Shown in pieces: positions 50,015 to 51,894 of a DNA stretch of 51,894 bases (position 1 is its first letter; the number at the start of each line of letters is the position of its first letter). Source of the stretch: an uncultured Lachnospiraceae bacterium (lineage in GTDB: Bacteria; Bacillota; Clostridia; Lachnospirales; Lachnospiraceae); the NCBI GenBank assembly GCA_910577105.1, contig CAJTMB010000023.1:1-51894 (forward strand), read 5' to 3'. The translations under genes were made by a program, and so were the position numbers. Under the pieces are notes generated by a model. The model saw only the letters and a list, made by a program, of their open reading frames with translations. It made no database searches and was not told the DNA's origin.

Positions 50015-50764
50015 TCAGCTTCTTGCCGCACCGTCAACAGACAGAACCACGCCGGTTACGTAGCTTGCCATATCGCTTGCAAGGTACAGAAAAGCATTTG
50101 CAACGTCCTCCGGCTCCCCTACACGTCCAAGCGGAATGGTTGCAATCAGCGGTTTGATTACTTCATCGGGTAACGCGGCAACCATGTCTGTCCTTGTCAC
50201 ACCCGGCGCTACCGCATTGACACGGATATTGTCTTTTCCCAACTCCCTTGCAAGAGATTTGGTTAAGCCGTTTACTGCAAATTTAGAGGTAGGATATCCC
50301 ACACCTGCAGGCTGTCCATAGATACTTACCATGGAACTGGTATTTAAAATAACTCCGCCGCCCTGCTCCTTCATCACTTTAGCAGCAGCCTGCGCACAGT
50401 GGAAGGTGGCTGTTACGTTCAAGTCCATAATGCCCGAAAATTCTTCCGGCTTGTAATCATAGATACTGTCTCTTGCCGAAATGCCCGCATTATTCACCAT
50501 GATATCCAGTCGTCCAAAAGTTTCTTTCACAGTTGCTACTGCACTTTCCACTTCACTTGGATTTTTCAAATCCGGACAGAGGCCAATTACTTTATAATCC
50601 GCATTATCAGCTTTTAATTTTTCTAGCGCCTTGTCAACGGTCTCCTGTCTGGAACCGCATAACGCCACGGCTGCCCCGTTATCCAGATATTTCTTTACAA
50701 TGGCATATCCGATTCCTCTGGTACCGCCTGTCACCATTGCCACTTTACCCTTTAATAATTCCAT
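50015..50764 (-). CDS. SDR oxidoreductase resembling BaiA hydroxysteroid dehydrogenase
   Basis: A 249-aa NAD(P)H-dependent short-chain dehydrogenase. The cofactor motif is VTGGTRGIGYA, NNAG follows, and the catalytic Ser-Tyr-Lys is in NTSSMVSIYGQPAGVGYPTSK. Length, GVGYPTSKFAV, APGVTRTDM and the end LSVDGAARS recall clostridial BaiA (3-alpha-hydroxysteroid dehydrogenase), but FabG-like enzymes are close. After the second strand the sequence is GSRQE; an Arg there often goes with NADP(H), while BaiA prefers NAD(H). The start at 50764 follows GGAGGGCGAATT. The barnase gene follows by 25 bp. Confidence 0.85.
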   Translation of the reverse strand: MELLKGKVAMVTGGTRGIGYAIVKKYLDNGAAVALCGSRQETVDKALEKLKADNADYKVIGLCPDLKNPSEVESAVATVKETFGRLDIMVNNAGISARDSIYDYKPEEFSGIMDLNVTATFHCAQAAAKVMKEQGGGVILNTSSMVSIYGQPAGVGYPTSKFAVNGLTKSLARELGKDNIRVNAVAPGVTRTDMVAALPDEVIKPLIATIPLGRVGEPEDVANAFLYLASDMASYVTGVVLSVDGAARS

Positions 50765-50803
50765 AATTCGCCCTCCATAAAGATTGTATTCGTAATCAAT
50801 ATC

Positions 50804-50831
50804 AGTTTAACATATCGTTCTTGTTAGTCAA
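50804..50831 (-). promoter_or_regulatory. Promoter of the SDR gene
   Basis: Minus-strand TTGACT (50826-50831) and TAAACT (50804-50809) with a 16-bp spacer, followed by a short dyad TTGATTACGAATACAA (50784-50799). Confidence 0.55.
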
Positions 50832-50858
50832 GACAAAACCAGACCGTATCCGGCATAA

Positions 50859-51755
50859 TTAATCCATAAGTTCGGATTCATATTCCAGAATATCTCCCGT
50901 TACAGCATCCACTTCATATTCATATTCCGTCTGTCCATTGTAAAACACAATTTCATATACCGCTTTGCCGTCATCATAATCCAGTTCCTCTTTGGAAAAG
51001 GTCACTTCCGATTCTGAAAAACCGGCATGGCTTACCGCAATGTTTTTTGCCTGTTCTACATCAACAGATGGCTGGGCGCCAGAAGCATCCGCGGACCGGT
51101 CCGAAGGAGAACTCCGGAACATTTCCATGTTTCTGCTGATGACAGCGCCGGTATGTGCATTAATTTCATATTCGTATTCTCCTTCTGACGTATAAAAATC
51201 CAGTTCATATACCCATATGCCATCCTCCAGTTCCAGTTTCTCTTTGATATAAGTCACTTCCGATTCTTCCAGTCCGGCATCCAAAAGCACATTTTCCTTC
51301 GCCGCCGCAAGCCCGATATGGTTATTTTCCGGGACAGGCTCCTGAATGCCCTCCTCCGGTTTTGCGGATACTGCCGGATTTTCTGTGTTTTCTCCCGCAG
51401 TGTTGTCCGCACAAATGTCTTCCGATGCCAAAGTATCCGGTGTTTCAAAAAGTGCCTCTATGTTCATGCCGGTCACAATGCCTGTTTCAGCATCAATTTC
51501 ATATTCATACCGGTATGCATCATTGTGAAAGGAAATATTATAAAGTGAAATACCATTTTCTTTTTCCAGTTTTTCTTCCGTAAAGACCACATCCGCTTCT
51601 CCGACCCCTGCATCTTTCAGGGCAAGGTTTCTCGCTTCCATTCTGTCTATCAGATTCTCTTTCTCCCTGCCTTTTACAAACAATGCCGTAAAAATCCCGA
51701 CAAGAGCCAGCACACCTGCCACACTGAGAACTGCAATCCATTTGTTATGTTTCAT
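50859..51755 (-). CDS. Membrane-anchored protein with three PepSY domains
   Basis: A 298-aa protein: one N-terminal transmembrane helix (about 7-28), then three PepSY units (about 35-100, 145-210 and 230-297) separated by Ser/Pro/Glu-rich linkers. Each unit ends with the same strand pair, as in YEYEIDAETGIVTG, YEYEINAHTGAVIS and YEYEVDAVTGDILE. PepSY domains inhibit proteases or bind peptides in the envelope; the partner is not evident. The start at 51755 follows GAGGAGAAAAGATT. Confidence 0.92.
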   Translation of the reverse strand: MKHNKWIAVLSVAGVLALVGIFTALFVKGREKENLIDRMEARNLALKDAGVGEADVVFTEEKLEKENGISLYNISFHNDAYRYEYEIDAETGIVTGMNIEALFETPDTLASEDICADNTAGENTENPAVSAKPEEGIQEPVPENNHIGLAAAKENVLLDAGLEESEVTYIKEKLELEDGIWVYELDFYTSEGEYEYEINAHTGAVISRNMEMFRSSPSDRSADASGAQPSVDVEQAKNIAVSHAGFSESEVTFSKEELDYDDGKAVYEIVFYNGQTEYEYEVDAVTGDILEYESELMD

Positions 51756-51894
51756 AATCTTTTCTCCTCTTGAATCCTTTCATCAAATTGTACTCTTATC
51801 ATATCACATTTTATAAAATATTAAAGAGAAAGAAATGCATAGATAGGGTAAACTTATTGTCGGAAAGTAATAGGCAGACTGCACCTGTGACCTG

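Noticed and set aside
1..51894. CRISPR arrays, tRNA or rRNA genes
   Set aside because: No regularly spaced repeat with unique spacers, no tRNA T-loop signature in a cloverleaf context and no rRNA sequence was seen on either strand.

Overview
The window is chromosomal DNA of a gut-type member of the Lachnospiraceae (Clostridia, Bacillota). The call rests on several signs. The housekeeping genes are clostridial in type and carry strong GGAGG-type ribosome binding sites and TTGACA/TATAAT promoters. There is a SleB-like cortex hydrolase, an S-box (SAM-I) riboswitch before metK, a DUF6145-like gene between birA and coaX, a clostridial bile salt hydrolase, and small proteins that I know only from this family.

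Bases 1-560 are probably the edge of an integrated element. They hold a partial DUF6075-like gene and three phased GTTGTA repeats next to the 3' end of lysS. From 570 to 27479 every gene runs leftwards. In transcription order (right to left) they are: a small alarmone synthetase, a coiled-coil tail-anchored protein, a flavin reductase, an M23/LysM/G5 peptidase, murA, riboswitch-metK, an esterase, an ABC exporter, dnaE, pfkA, a SpoU/TrmH methylase, proC, an SH3/SleB hydrolase, nfeD with an SPFH protein, argF-birA-DUF6145-coaX-dusB-unknown, and greA-lysS. From 27.8 to 29 kb two rightward genes encode an 88-aa protein of unknown function and a hemolysin III protein. From 29.1 to 36.8 kb lie accessory and envelope genes: AraC/GyrI regulator, GNAT, bile salt hydrolase, APH-like kinase, TfoX C-terminal domain, an aberrant flagellin, galE and a UDP-sugar pyrophosphorylase. 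From 37 to 51.8 kb come a Ca2+-type P-ATPase, a tight five-gene operon (heterodimeric ABC exporter, VWA protein, MoxR-like ATPase, leucine-rich protein) divergent from a LysR regulator, a LysM-GH18 enzyme, a barnase-type lipoprotein, a BaiA-like SDR and a triple-PepSY protein.

The most unusual content is between the genes. Three elements (10745-10929, 19874-20049, 34294-34472) share one conserved hairpin core with compensatory base changes. Each core sits inside 38-42 bp inverted arms that are perfect or nearly perfect within an element but unrelated between elements. Each element lies 16-33 bp after a stop codon, in either orientation, and has no U-tract. A separate hairpin pair (27706-27770, 28922-28986) and a 34-bp inverted duplication before argF (7615-7772) add to this. 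I know no described family that fits the first set; it is the best candidate here for something new.
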